From: Bifidobacterium breve DSM 20213 = JCM 1192
Lineage (GTDB): Bacteria > Actinomycetota > Actinomycetes > Actinomycetales > Bifidobacteriaceae
Direction of reading: 5' to 3'
NCBI RefSeq assembly: GCF_001025175.1
Contig: NZ_AP012324.1
Coordinates: forward strand, 806,001 to 870,000
Length of the DNA: 64,000 nt
Below, one piece after another: positions 52,716-60,195 of the stretch (positions within the stretch are counted from its first letter, which is position 1; each line of letters begins with the position of its first letter). The position numbers and the translations under genes are program-made. The notes below the pieces were generated by a model. That model saw only the letters and a program-made list of their open reading frames with translations. It was not told the DNA's origin and made no database searches.

Positions 52716-52765
52716 ACTCCCCTTCCTGAGGGGGAGCTGTCGGCGATAGTCGACTTGAGGGGAGT
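52716..52765. repeat. 50-bp REP-like element upstream of coaE
   Basis: The ends ACTCCCC and GGGGAGT are inverted repeats, and an inner hairpin CTCCCC..GGGGAG is followed by GAGCTGTCGGCGATAGTCGACTTGAGG. The GGGAGCTGTC-R-GCG core matches the arms of the 14641-14753 element, so it is probably a half-size member of the same family. It ends 19 bp before the coaE start. Confidence 0.65.
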
Positions 52766-52784
52766 TGCAGCTACGATAGGCACC

Positions 52785-53402
52785 ATGATGCGAATAGGAC
52801 TGACTGGCGGTATCGCAGCCGGCAAAAGCACAGTGGCCGCACGGTTGCGTGAGCTGGGCGCGTTGCATATCGACTACGATGCCCTGGCCCGCCAGATCGT
52901 CGAACCTGGGGGAGTGGCGCTGCCGCAGATTGTCGCCGAATTCGGTTCTGATGCCCTTAACGCTGACGGCACCATGAATCGCCAATGGATTGCCGACCAT
53001 ATCTTTGGCAAGGATGCCAGAACGGGCGCGCGTGAACGCCTTGATGCCATCGAGCATCCGCTGATTTACGCCGAGGCGGCGCGTCTGGAACGTAAGCATC
53101 CCGAAACAATCGTCATCGTCCATGACATCCCGCTGCTCGCCGAAGTAATCGATACCATTCCTTTCACTTTCGACCATATCGTCACCGTCGAGGCACCGGT
53201 GTGCATACGGCTTGACCGTATGATCGAGGAACGCGGTATGAGTCTCGAACAGGCTGAAGCGCGCATCCGCCACCAGTCCAGCGAGGAGGAACGTCGGGCT
53301 ATCGCTGACATCGTCATCGACTCCACCCATCCAATACCTGAGATGCTGGCCCAAGTGGATGAAATATACGTGGGATGGCTCACACAAAATGAACGGCACT
53401 AG
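52785..53402 (+). CDS. coaE: Dephospho-CoA kinase
   Basis: A 205-residue P-loop kinase for the last step of CoA synthesis. P-loop GLTGGIAAGKSTV, HIDYDALARQIVEPGG, substrate segment ERLDAIEHPLIYAEA, the lid region RLDRMIEERGMSLEQAEARIRHQSSEEERRAIADIVIDST. Length is that of the single-domain enzyme, without the GrpB extension seen in some actinobacteria. Two adjacent ATGs (52785, 52788) are possible starts; the ribosome-binding site is weak, and codons upstream fall inside the REP-like element. It sits between rpsA and uvrB, the conserved actinobacterial order. Confidence 0.95.
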   Translation: MMRIGLTGGIAAGKSTVAARLRELGALHIDYDALARQIVEPGGVALPQIVAEFGSDALNADGTMNRQWIADHIFGKDARTGARERLDAIEHPLIYAEAARLERKHPETIVIVHDIPLLAEVIDTIPFTFDHIVTVEAPVCIRLDRMIEERGMSLEQAEARIRHQSSEEERRAIADIVIDSTHPIPEMLAQVDEIYVGWLTQNERH

Positions 53403-53567
53403 AGAAAGTGTGAGGCAAACGCACAATATCGCTCAATCGCACATTGGAAGGAATGGCGGGAATGAGCTGTTTCTCGGGGAATTGTGTTCGATTGTCAAAG
53501 CGAAATCCTCACACTTCTCTTATTGAGAATAATTTGCTGTGAACCGGGACCGCTAAGATAAAGCCTC

Positions 53568-55679
53568 ATGGGATTCAATATCGAGCGTGCGGACAAGCCT
53601 TTCGTCGTCAAATCGCCCTATCAACCATCTGGCGACCAGCCACAGGCTATCACCGAGCTGTCTGAACGCATCGAAAACGGTGAAAATGACGTGGTTCTGA
53701 TGGGTGCCACCGGTACTGGTAAAACCGCCACCACCGCCTGGCTGATAGAGAAACTGCAGCGCCCGACCCTCATCATTGAGCCCAACAAGACGCTGGCCGC
53801 GCAGCTGTGCGCCGAATTCCGCGAACTTATGCCGGACAACGCCGTCAGCTACTTCGTGAGCTACTACGACTACTACCAGCCGGAAGCCTATATCCCGCAG
53901 ACGGATACCTATATAGAGAAAGACTCCAATATCAATGACGATGTGGAACGGCTTCGTCATCAGGCCACCGCAAACCTGCTGACCCGGCGTGATTGCGTGG
54001 TGGTGGCCACGGTATCCTGCATCTACGGCTTGGGCACGCCGGAAGAATATGCCGGCCGTATGCTCTTCCTCAAGGTGGGTCAAGAGATCAACCGTGATGA
54101 CCTGCTGCGTCAATTTGTCGCCATGCAATACAAACGCAACGACATCGCCTTCACCCGCGGTACGTTCCGCGTGCGGGGCGACACCGTCGAAATCATCCCT
54201 GTCTACGAGGAACTGGCGGTGCGTATCGAATTCTTTGGTGACGAGATCGACCGCATTTCCACGCTCCATCCGTTGACCGGAGACGAAATCGATGAGGAAA
54301 ACGAGGTTCACATTTTCCCGGCCTCGCATTATGTGGCCGGTCCCGAACGCATGGAACGGGCCCTGAAAACCATTCGCGAGGAACTTGACGAGCGTCTGGC
54401 CGAGCTGCGCAAGCAGGGCAAGGAGCTGGAAGCCCAGCGCCTCAACATGCGTACCACCTATGATTTGGAAATGCTCACCCAGGTGGGTGTCTGTTCCGGC
54501 GTCGAGAACTATTCGCGTCATTTCGACGGTCGTGCCGCCGGTACTCCGCCGCACACATTGCTTGACTTTTTCCCTGATGATTTCCTGCTGGTCATTGACG
54601 AATCGCATGTCACCGTGCCGCAGATCGGCGCCATGTATGAGGGCGACGCCTCCCGTAAGCGCACGCTGGTCGAGCACGGCTTCAGACTGCCCTCCGCAAT
54701 GGATAATCGTCCGTTGAAATGGCCGGAATTCCTGCAGCGCGTGGGCCAGACCGTATACCTCTCCGCCACGCCAGGTGACTATGAGCTGGGACTTTCGGAT
54801 GGCGTGGTCGAGCAGATCATCCGTCCGACCGGCCTGCTGGATCCGAAAATCGATGTGCGACCGGTCAAGGGTCAGATTGACGACTTGCTTGGGGAGATTA
54901 AGGCGCGCGTAGACAGGAACGAGCGTGCGCTGGTCACCACATTGACCAAGAAGATGGCCGAGGATCTGACTGACTATCTGCTGGAACGCGGCATCAAGGT
55001 CGAATACCTGCATTCCGACGTGGACACGCTGCGTCGTGTCGAACTGCTGCGCATGCTGCGTGAGGGCAAAATCGACGTGATAGTCGGCATCAACCTGCTG
55101 CGTGAGGGCCTTGACTTGCCGGAAGTCTCCCTGGTGGCGATTCTCGATGCCGATAAGGAAGGTTTCCTACGTTCCTATCGTTCACTGATTCAGACCATCG
55201 GTCGTGCCGCACGAAACGTGTCAGGCACGGTAATCATGTATGCCGATGAGACCACTGATGCCATGCGCAAGGCGATTGACGAGACCGATCGCCGTCGCGC
55301 CAAGCAAATTGCTTACAACAAGGAACATGGCATTGATCCGAAGCCTCTGATTAAGAAAATCAGCGATGTCAACGACATGCTGGCCAAGGAGGATGTGGAT
55401 ACCCAGACCTTGCTCGAGGGCGGTTATCGCAATGCGGGCAAGGCCGGCAACACGCATCTGGGCGTGCCCGTGCTCGATCCCAACGAAGCCGACAAGCGTC
55501 ATGAGGAAATCCTCAAGGCCGGACTGCCCGCCCAGGACCTGGCTGATTTGATTCGTCAACTCTCTGAACAGATGCACACTGCCGCCGAACAGCTCCAATT
55601 CGAGCTCGCCGCCCGTCTACGCGACGAAATCCGCGACCTCAAAAAAGAGCTGCGTCAAATGACTGAGGCGAATAAGTAA
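53568..55679 (+). CDS. uvrB: UvrABC excision nuclease subunit B
   Basis: A 703-residue DNA-damage-verification helicase-like protein. Walker A GATGTGKT; the beta-hairpin region [39 protein letters not shown]; the DEAD-like box [62 protein letters not shown]. The C-terminal UVR domain ([28 protein letters not shown]) contacts UvrC. No LexA-type site (CGAAC-N4-GTTCG) was seen upstream. The 165-bp upstream gap has a spaced inverted repeat AGTGTGAGG..CCTCACACT (about 53406-53516). Confidence 0.98.
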   Translation: MGFNIERADKPFVVKSPYQPSGDQPQAITELSERIENGENDVVLMGATGTGKTATTAWLIEKLQRPTLIIEPNKTLAAQLCAEFRELMPDNAVSYFVSYYDYYQPEAYIPQTDTYIEKDSNINDDVERLRHQATANLLTRRDCVVVATVSCIYGLGTPEEYAGRMLFLKVGQEINRDDLLRQFVAMQYKRNDIAFTRGTFRVRGDTVEIIPVYEELAVRIEFFGDEIDRISTLHPLTGDEIDEENEVHIFPASHYVAGPERMERALKTIREELDERLAELRKQGKELEAQRLNMRTTYDLEMLTQVGVCSGVENYSRHFDGRAAGTPPHTLLDFFPDDFLLVIDESHVTVPQIGAMYEGDASRKRTLVEHGFRLPSAMDNRPLKWPEFLQRVGQTVYLSATPGDYELGLSDGVVEQIIRPTGLLDPKIDVRPVKGQIDDLLGEIKARVDRNERALVTTLTKKMAEDLTDYLLERGIKVEYLHSDVDTLRRVELLRMLREGKIDVIVGINLLREGLDLPEVSLVAILDADKEGFLRSYRSLIQTIGRAARNVSGTVIMYADETTDAMRKAIDETDRRRAKQIAYNKEHGIDPKPLIKKISDVNDMLAKEDVDTQTLLEGGYRNAGKAGNTHLGVPVLDPNEADKRHEEILKAGLPAQDLADLIRQLSEQMHTAAEQLQFELAARLRDEIRDLKKELRQMTEANK

Positions 55680-55712
55680 ACCCGTCACAGACATAAGTTA
55701 GTGTAGGGAATC

Positions 55713-56699
55713 ATGGCAGAAACCCCACTCGCATTTGAAATCATCACCTTTGTGGTGCTTGCACTGTTCTTCATCGTCGACCTGTTCGTCATTGGCCGTC
55801 GCCCGCACGTGCCTTCCACCAAGGAATGCGTGCAGCATATCGCGTTCTTCGTGGTCATGGCGCTCATATTCGGTGGATTCATCTGGTTTTTCGCTGGTTC
55901 CAAGCCGGCCATCGAGTTCTATTCCGGCTGGCTGACCGAGTATTCGTTGTCCATTGACAACCTCTTTGTGTTCGTCATCATTATGTCGAACTTCGCAGTA
56001 CCCAAGCAGATCCAGAAATATGTGCTGTCGGTCGGTATCACCATCGCGTTGATTTTCCGTGGTCTGTTCATTCTGATTGGTGCGGCTCTGATCACCCGTT
56101 TCACCTGGGTGTTCTTTATCTTCGGCGCATTCCTGATCTACACCGCGCTCAAGTTGGTGCTTGGCGGCGATGAGGATGAGGAATACCACGAAAACGGCAT
56201 CATCCGTGCGTTGCGTAAGGTCATTAAGATTACCGACGATTACGACGGCGAGAAGCTGCGCACCACCAAGAACGGCGTGCGCTATTGGACCCCGATGCTC
56301 ATCGTGTTCCTGACCATCGGCACCACCGATGTTATGTTCGCGTTTGACTCGATTCCCGCAATCTTCGGTCTGACCAAGGACCCGTTCCTGGTGTTCACCT
56401 CCAATGTGTTCGCATTGCTTGGCCTGCAGCAGCTGTACTTCTTGCTTGGCGCCTTGCTCGACAAGCTTGTCTATCTGCCGATTGGCTTGTCCGTGGTGCT
56501 GGGCTTCATCGGTGTCAAGCTCATTATGGAGGCGCTGCACGGCAATACTCTGCCGTTCATCAACGGCGGCGAAGGCGTGCATTGGGTGCCTGAAGTGCCA
56601 ACATGGCTCTCCCTTGCTGTGATTGTCCTGGCAATCGGCGGAGCGGCTTTGGCTTCTGTGGTCAAGATGAAGCAAGTGGAAAGCGCTGAGAAGGCCTGA
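55713..56699 (+). CDS. TerC family integral membrane protein
   Basis: A 328-residue protein with about nine membrane segments. The TerC signature is clear: acidic residues in TEYSLSIDNLFVFVIIMSNFAVP and TTDVMFAFDSIPAIFGLTKDPFLVFTSNVFALLGLQQLYFLLG are proposed to bind or carry metal ions. The C-terminal helix precedes a short charged tail. TerC proteins are linked to tellurite resistance and, in other bacteria, manganese export or metalation of secreted proteins; the role here is not determined. Located directly downstream of uvrB (33-bp gap), the conserved order in actinobacteria. Confidence 0.93.
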   Translation: MAETPLAFEIITFVVLALFFIVDLFVIGRRPHVPSTKECVQHIAFFVVMALIFGGFIWFFAGSKPAIEFYSGWLTEYSLSIDNLFVFVIIMSNFAVPKQIQKYVLSVGITIALIFRGLFILIGAALITRFTWVFFIFGAFLIYTALKLVLGGDEDEEYHENGIIRALRKVIKITDDYDGEKLRTTKNGVRYWTPMLIVFLTIGTTDVMFAFDSIPAIFGLTKDPFLVFTSNVFALLGLQQLYFLLGALLDKLVYLPIGLSVVLGFIGVKLIMEALHGNTLPFINGGEGVHWVPEVPTWLSLAVIVLAIGGAALASVVKMKQVESAEKA

Positions 56700-56743
56700 A
56701 ATCATAGGGAAATCAACCCCTCAAAACCCAATCGGCGCAACAG

Positions 56744-56757
56744 TGTGAGCGCTCACA
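56744..56757. promoter_or_regulatory. LacI-type operator upstream of pyk
   Basis: Perfect palindrome TGTGAGCGCTCACA, identical to the eno site, 112 bp before the pyk start codon and 45 bp after the terC stop. The shared site suggests co-regulation of the two last glycolytic steps. Confidence 0.8.
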
Positions 56758-56868
56758 ACACACCGGGGAATAAACTTGTCATGAGCCGGTCTGCGCTAGT
56801 AGACTGGGCTGCGGCAAGTGAGGCAATCGCGCCTCGAACCAAAAAAGAACAAGAATAGGCAGGCATTC

Positions 56869-58311
56869 ATGCGTAAAGCCAAGATCGTAGACACCATCGG
56901 TCCTTCCACCGAGGATTACGACAACCTTCTCAAGCTCGTCGAAGCCGGTATGGACGTTGCTCGTCTGAACCGCTCCCACGGCACCCCCGAAGATCACCTC
57001 AACGTGTACAACAACGTGCGCAAGGCCAGCGAGGCCACCGGCCGCAACGTGGCCGCTCTCGTTGATCTGCAGGGCCCGAAGATTCGCTGCGGTTGGTTCA
57101 AGAAGAACGCCGAGGGCGAGGACAAGGTCCAGCTGACGCTCGGCCAGGAATTCATCATCACCACCGACGACGTTGAGGGTGACGAGCACATCACCTCCAC
57201 CACGTTCAAGGGCCTGCCGGGTGACTGCCACCCGGGCGACCCGATTCTGATCGATGACGGCAAGGTTCGCCTTGAGGTCACCAAGGTCGAGGGCAACAAC
57301 GTGCACACCAAGGTTGTCGTCGCTGGCCCCGTGTCCTCCCACAAGGGCATCAACCTGCCGGGCGTCGCCGTCTCTCTGCCGGCTCTGACTGAGAAGGATG
57401 AGGCCGACCTGCGCTGGGCCATCCGCACCGGTGCCGACATCATCGCCATGTCCTTCGTGCGTTTCGCCACCGACATCGACCGCGCCCACGAGATTATGGA
57501 TGAGGAAGGCCGTCGTATTCCGATCGTCGCCAAGATCGAGAAGCCGCAGGCTCTGGAGAACCTCGAAGAGATCGTCAAGACCTTCGACGGCGTCATGGCC
57601 GCCCGCGGCGACATGGCTGTTGAGTGCCCGCTGGAAGAGGTCCCGCTGGCCACCAAGCGCATCATCGAGCTGGCCCGCCAGTACGCCAAGCCGGTCATCG
57701 TGGCCACCGAAGTCCTCGGCTCCATGGTGAACTCCCCGGTCCCGACCCGTGCAGAGGCCTCCGACTGCGCCAACGCCGTTCTCGACGGCTCCGACGCTAC
57801 CATGACCTCCAACGAGACCGCCGTTGGTAAGTACCCGGATGTGACCGTGGCTACCATGGCCCGTATTTCCGCTTACGCCACCGACCACGGCTTCGACCGT
57901 ATCCCGGAGCTCAAGAACCTTGACATGTCTTCCACCGGCGCTGTTTCCTCCGCTGCTGTGGATCTGGCTGACAAGCTCAACGCCAAGGCCATCGTTGCTT
58001 ACACCCAGACCGGTTCCACCGTGCACCGCGTGTCCCGCGAGCGTCCGGCCGCCCCGATCTACGGCCTGACCAACAACGAGCACACCTACCACTGGCTGGC
58101 TCTGTCTTGGGGCACCGAAGCCTTCCTGCTCAAGGAGGACTACCACGACAAGTCCCGCAAGGACCTCATGATCTTCACCGACAAGGTCCTCAAGGACGCC
58201 GGCAAGGTTGTTGACGGCGACAAGATCGTCATTCTGAGCTCCGCTCAGGGCGATCACCAGCCGGGCCGCACCGACTCCATCTACGTGCACACTGTTGGCG
58301 CTTGCGACTGA
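56869..58311 (+). CDS. pyk: Pyruvate kinase
   Basis: A 480-residue glycolytic enzyme making pyruvate and ATP from phosphoenolpyruvate. It opens RKAKIVDTIGPSTEDYDNLLKLVEAGMDVARLNRSHG; ALVDLQGPKIRCGWF, IAMSFVRFATDI, the catalytic lysine/metal segment IPIVAKIEKPQALENLEEIVKTFDGVMAARGDMAVECPLEEVP and ATEVLGSMVNSPVPTRAEASDCANAVLDGSDATMTSNETAVGKYP follow. ATG 56869 matches the family start; the longer frame has no supporting motif. Codon bias is strong. In the bifid shunt pyk yields part of the ATP. A LacI-type operator precedes it and a strong terminator follows. Confidence 0.97.
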   Translation: MRKAKIVDTIGPSTEDYDNLLKLVEAGMDVARLNRSHGTPEDHLNVYNNVRKASEATGRNVAALVDLQGPKIRCGWFKKNAEGEDKVQLTLGQEFIITTDDVEGDEHITSTTFKGLPGDCHPGDPILIDDGKVRLEVTKVEGNNVHTKVVVAGPVSSHKGINLPGVAVSLPALTEKDEADLRWAIRTGADIIAMSFVRFATDIDRAHEIMDEEGRRIPIVAKIEKPQALENLEEIVKTFDGVMAARGDMAVECPLEEVPLATKRIIELARQYAKPVIVATEVLGSMVNSPVPTRAEASDCANAVLDGSDATMTSNETAVGKYPDVTVATMARISAYATDHGFDRIPELKNLDMSSTGAVSSAAVDLADKLNAKAIVAYTQTGSTVHRVSRERPAAPIYGLTNNEHTYHWLALSWGTEAFLLKEDYHDKSRKDLMIFTDKVLKDAGKVVDGDKIVILSSAQGDHQPGRTDSIYVHTVGACD

Positions 58312-58350
58312 TTATTCGCTCGCTGACTAGCACACGCTAGTAGTAGACGA

Positions 58351-58380
58351 AAGTCCCATCCGATTGGATGGGACTTTTTG
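58351..58380 (+). terminator. Intrinsic terminator of pyk
   Basis: AAGTCCCATCC pairs with GGATGGGACTT (11 bp, 4-nt loop) followed by TTTTTG. It lies 39 bases after the pyk stop. Confidence 0.92.
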
Positions 58381-58434
58381 TTGCGTAGGGAGAGGAGTCG
58401 CATTCGAGGCGAATTGCGGCTCTTGTCTCCTCAC

Positions 58435-59034
58435 TTAGTCATTGAGATGCTGCAGGCTGCCACTCTTCAGTCGCAGAATCGCGATCACGGTTTTGGCATC
58501 GAGAATCGTGCCGTTGACCACCATTTCATAGGCCTCGTCCACCGAGACCAGTCGGACGTCGGAACGAGGCGTTTCCGGCCCGATCTCCTGACGAGACACC
58601 GGCTTGAGACCGGTGGCAAAGAATATCGAGGTGTGCTGGGTGGAATAGCTCGGCGTATTCATGAACCGGGTGAACTGCGTGAATTTGTCGGCGTCGAATC
58701 CGGCTTCCTCGGCCAGCTTGCGCTTGGCCACATCGGTCGGGCGTTCGGAAGGATTGTTGGCGTGCCCAGCCGGAATCTCCAATGTCCACCGATGGTTGGC
58801 AATACGGTACTGCTCAACCAACGGAATCATGCCGTCTTCGGTGACGGCCAACACAGCGACGGTGTCGCCGTTGAGTTCCTGGACAAAATAGCGTTCAAAC
58901 GAGCCGATCTGATTCGATTCGTACGAGACATGATCGACATTGAAATAATGCGTCTCCACGATTTGCCTGCGGGAAATCTCCTTGACCGGAGAAGGACGCC
59001 ACGGGTCAAACTGGCGGTAGGTTTCGTTGCTCAT
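58435..59034 (-). CDS. NUDIX hydrolase, ADP-ribose pyrophosphatase-like
   Basis: A 199-residue NUDIX protein. The fold is ADP-ribose-pyrophosphatase-like: VAVLAVTEDGMIPLVEQYRIANHRWTLEIPAG precedes the Nudix box AGHANNPSERPTDVAKRKLAEEAGF. In the box G90, E109, E110 and G112 of GX5EX7REUXEEXGU are present, but the Glu of REU is Lys (K106), and the distance between the first Gly and Glu is slightly long. The metal-binding EE pair is intact, so activity may remain. The ATG at 59034 has AGGAGGGCATATG upstream. Convergent with pyk. Confidence 0.85.
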   Translation of the reverse strand: MSNETYRQFDPWRPSPVKEISRRQIVETHYFNVDHVSYESNQIGSFERYFVQELNGDTVAVLAVTEDGMIPLVEQYRIANHRWTLEIPAGHANNPSERPTDVAKRKLAEEAGFDADKFTQFTRFMNTPSYSTQHTSIFFATGLKPVSRQEIGPETPRSDVRLVSVDEAYEMVVNGTILDAKTVIAILRLKSGSLQHLND

Positions 59035-59206
59035 ATGCCCTCCTAACAGAAGCGGAACATCAACCTATGGCCTATTGTAGGCCGCGGCGACACGCCTGAC
59101 GATAGGCAACACTCGGGTACGCCGTTAGCGATGATGACGGCTATCGCGTGTCTTATGGCGGGAGAGTCGAATTGATATGCTAAGCTCTGCAAGAGTGCTT
59201 TGGCAC

Positions 59207-59280
59207 GCCCTCGTATCCCAATTGGTAGAGGAAGCAGCCTCAAAATCTGCGCAGTGTGGGTTCGAGTCCCACCGAGGGCA
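59207..59280 (+). tRNA. tRNA with anticodon CAA (predicted tRNA-Leu, short variable loop)
   Basis: A 74-nt cloverleaf. Acceptor GCCCTCG pairs with CGAGGGC plus discriminator A. D stem TCC/GGA is short. The anticodon loop is CTCAAAA (anticodon CAA at 59241-59243) on stem GCAGC/TCTGC with one C-T mismatch at the loop-closing pair. T arm GTGGG-TTCGAGT-CCCAC. The variable loop is only five bases (59251-59255), a class-I form, whereas tRNA-Leu is normally class II. CCA is not encoded. Codon identity UUG/Leu follows from the anticodon, but charging identity is uncertain. Confidence 0.75.
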
Positions 59281-59368
59281 CTTTCGCAAAAAGGTCAGAC
59301 TCAAATAACGACCTTCGCGAATCGCGAGGGGTCATTTGTATTTGGTCACAATCGGAAAAGAGGGTGGC

Positions 59369-60157
59369 ATGGCTGCAAGGAAGAAGTCCGAGGAACCGAG
59401 CATCGACGTCGACGAGGTGCTGACCGACGAAGAACTCAAGGCTGTGGCCGAGGAAGACGGCGAGCCTGCTGAGTGCAAAACCAAGCCCGAGAACGGCCCG
59501 CGTACCGTTGTCGTGGCCGAGGACGAGGCCGTGAATCGTATGGATTTGGTGGCCATGCTCGAAGACAATGGTTACGAGGTCGTCGGCCAGGCCGCCAATG
59601 GCGAGGAAGCCGTCGAACTGACCCGCAAGTTCCGCCCGGACGTGGTGTGCATGGACGTCAAGATGCCGCGTATGGATGGCATCGCCGCCGCCGGCATCAT
59701 CTGCGACGAGAACATCGCTCCCGTGGTCATGCTCACCGCCTTCTCCCAGACCGATTTGGTCAAGAAGGCCACCGGTGCCGGTGCCATGGCATATGTCACC
59801 AAGCCGTACGAGGAATCCAAGCTCCTGCCGACCCTCGAAGTCGCCATGGGTCGTTTCGCTGAAATCAACGATCTTCTGGACAACGTCGAGCGCAGCGAAC
59901 GCAAGCTTCAGGAAACCACCGATCAGCTCAAGGAGACCGAGGAAAAGCTCAAGAAGGCTGAGGACACCCTTGAGGAACGCAAGCTTGTGGATCGTGCCAA
60001 GGGTCTATTGATGGACAAGGCCGACTTCTCCGAGCAGGGTGCTTTCCGTTGGATTCAGAAGACATCCATGGATCAGCGCATTCCTAAGAAGCGTCTTGCT
60101 CAGGCCATCATCGCCAAGTACGGCGATCCGAAGCCGTCCGAGACCGACGAGCGCTGA
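59369..60157 (+). CDS. pdtaR: PdtaR-like response regulator with ANTAR RNA-binding domain
   Basis: A 262-residue regulator. A 42-residue acidic N-terminal extension precedes a receiver domain: acidic pair E51/D52 in VVVAEDEA, phospho-acceptor D96 in DVVCMDVKMPRMDGI and Lys in AYVTKPYEESKLL. A long helix (residues ~175-215: RKLQETTDQLKETEEKLKKA) links it to the ANTAR domain ERKLVDRAKGLLMDKADFSEQGAFRWIQKTSMDQRIPKKRLAQAII. ANTAR proteins bind paired hairpins in RNA to prevent termination. The family partner is the PdtaS-type kinase seen at 28786-30273. The extension and the long linker helix look unusual. Start ATG 59369 follows AGAGGGTGG. Confidence 0.92.
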   Translation: MAARKKSEEPSIDVDEVLTDEELKAVAEEDGEPAECKTKPENGPRTVVVAEDEAVNRMDLVAMLEDNGYEVVGQAANGEEAVELTRKFRPDVVCMDVKMPRMDGIAAAGIICDENIAPVVMLTAFSQTDLVKKATGAGAMAYVTKPYEESKLLPTLEVAMGRFAEINDLLDNVERSERKLQETTDQLKETEEKLKKAEDTLEERKLVDRAKGLLMDKADFSEQGAFRWIQKTSMDQRIPKKRLAQAIIAKYGDPKPSETDER

Positions 60158-60195
60158 GCCAACAAACAAATGAACCAATTAGGGGAGAGGCCAGC

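Noticed and set aside
51120..53426. Long minus-strand frame (768 codons) opposite rpsA and coaE
   Set aside because: It is the complement of strongly biased coding genes; its sequence has no family motif and low-complexity Leu/Val/Asp patterns from codon shadowing.
53403..53567. LexA/SOS box upstream of uvrB
   Set aside because: No CGAAC-N4-GTTCG pattern could be found; only isolated GTTCG and CGAA half-sites.
56779..58290. Minus-strand frame opposite pyk
   Set aside because: Same shadow effect; overlaps the LacI-type operator-to-pyk region completely.
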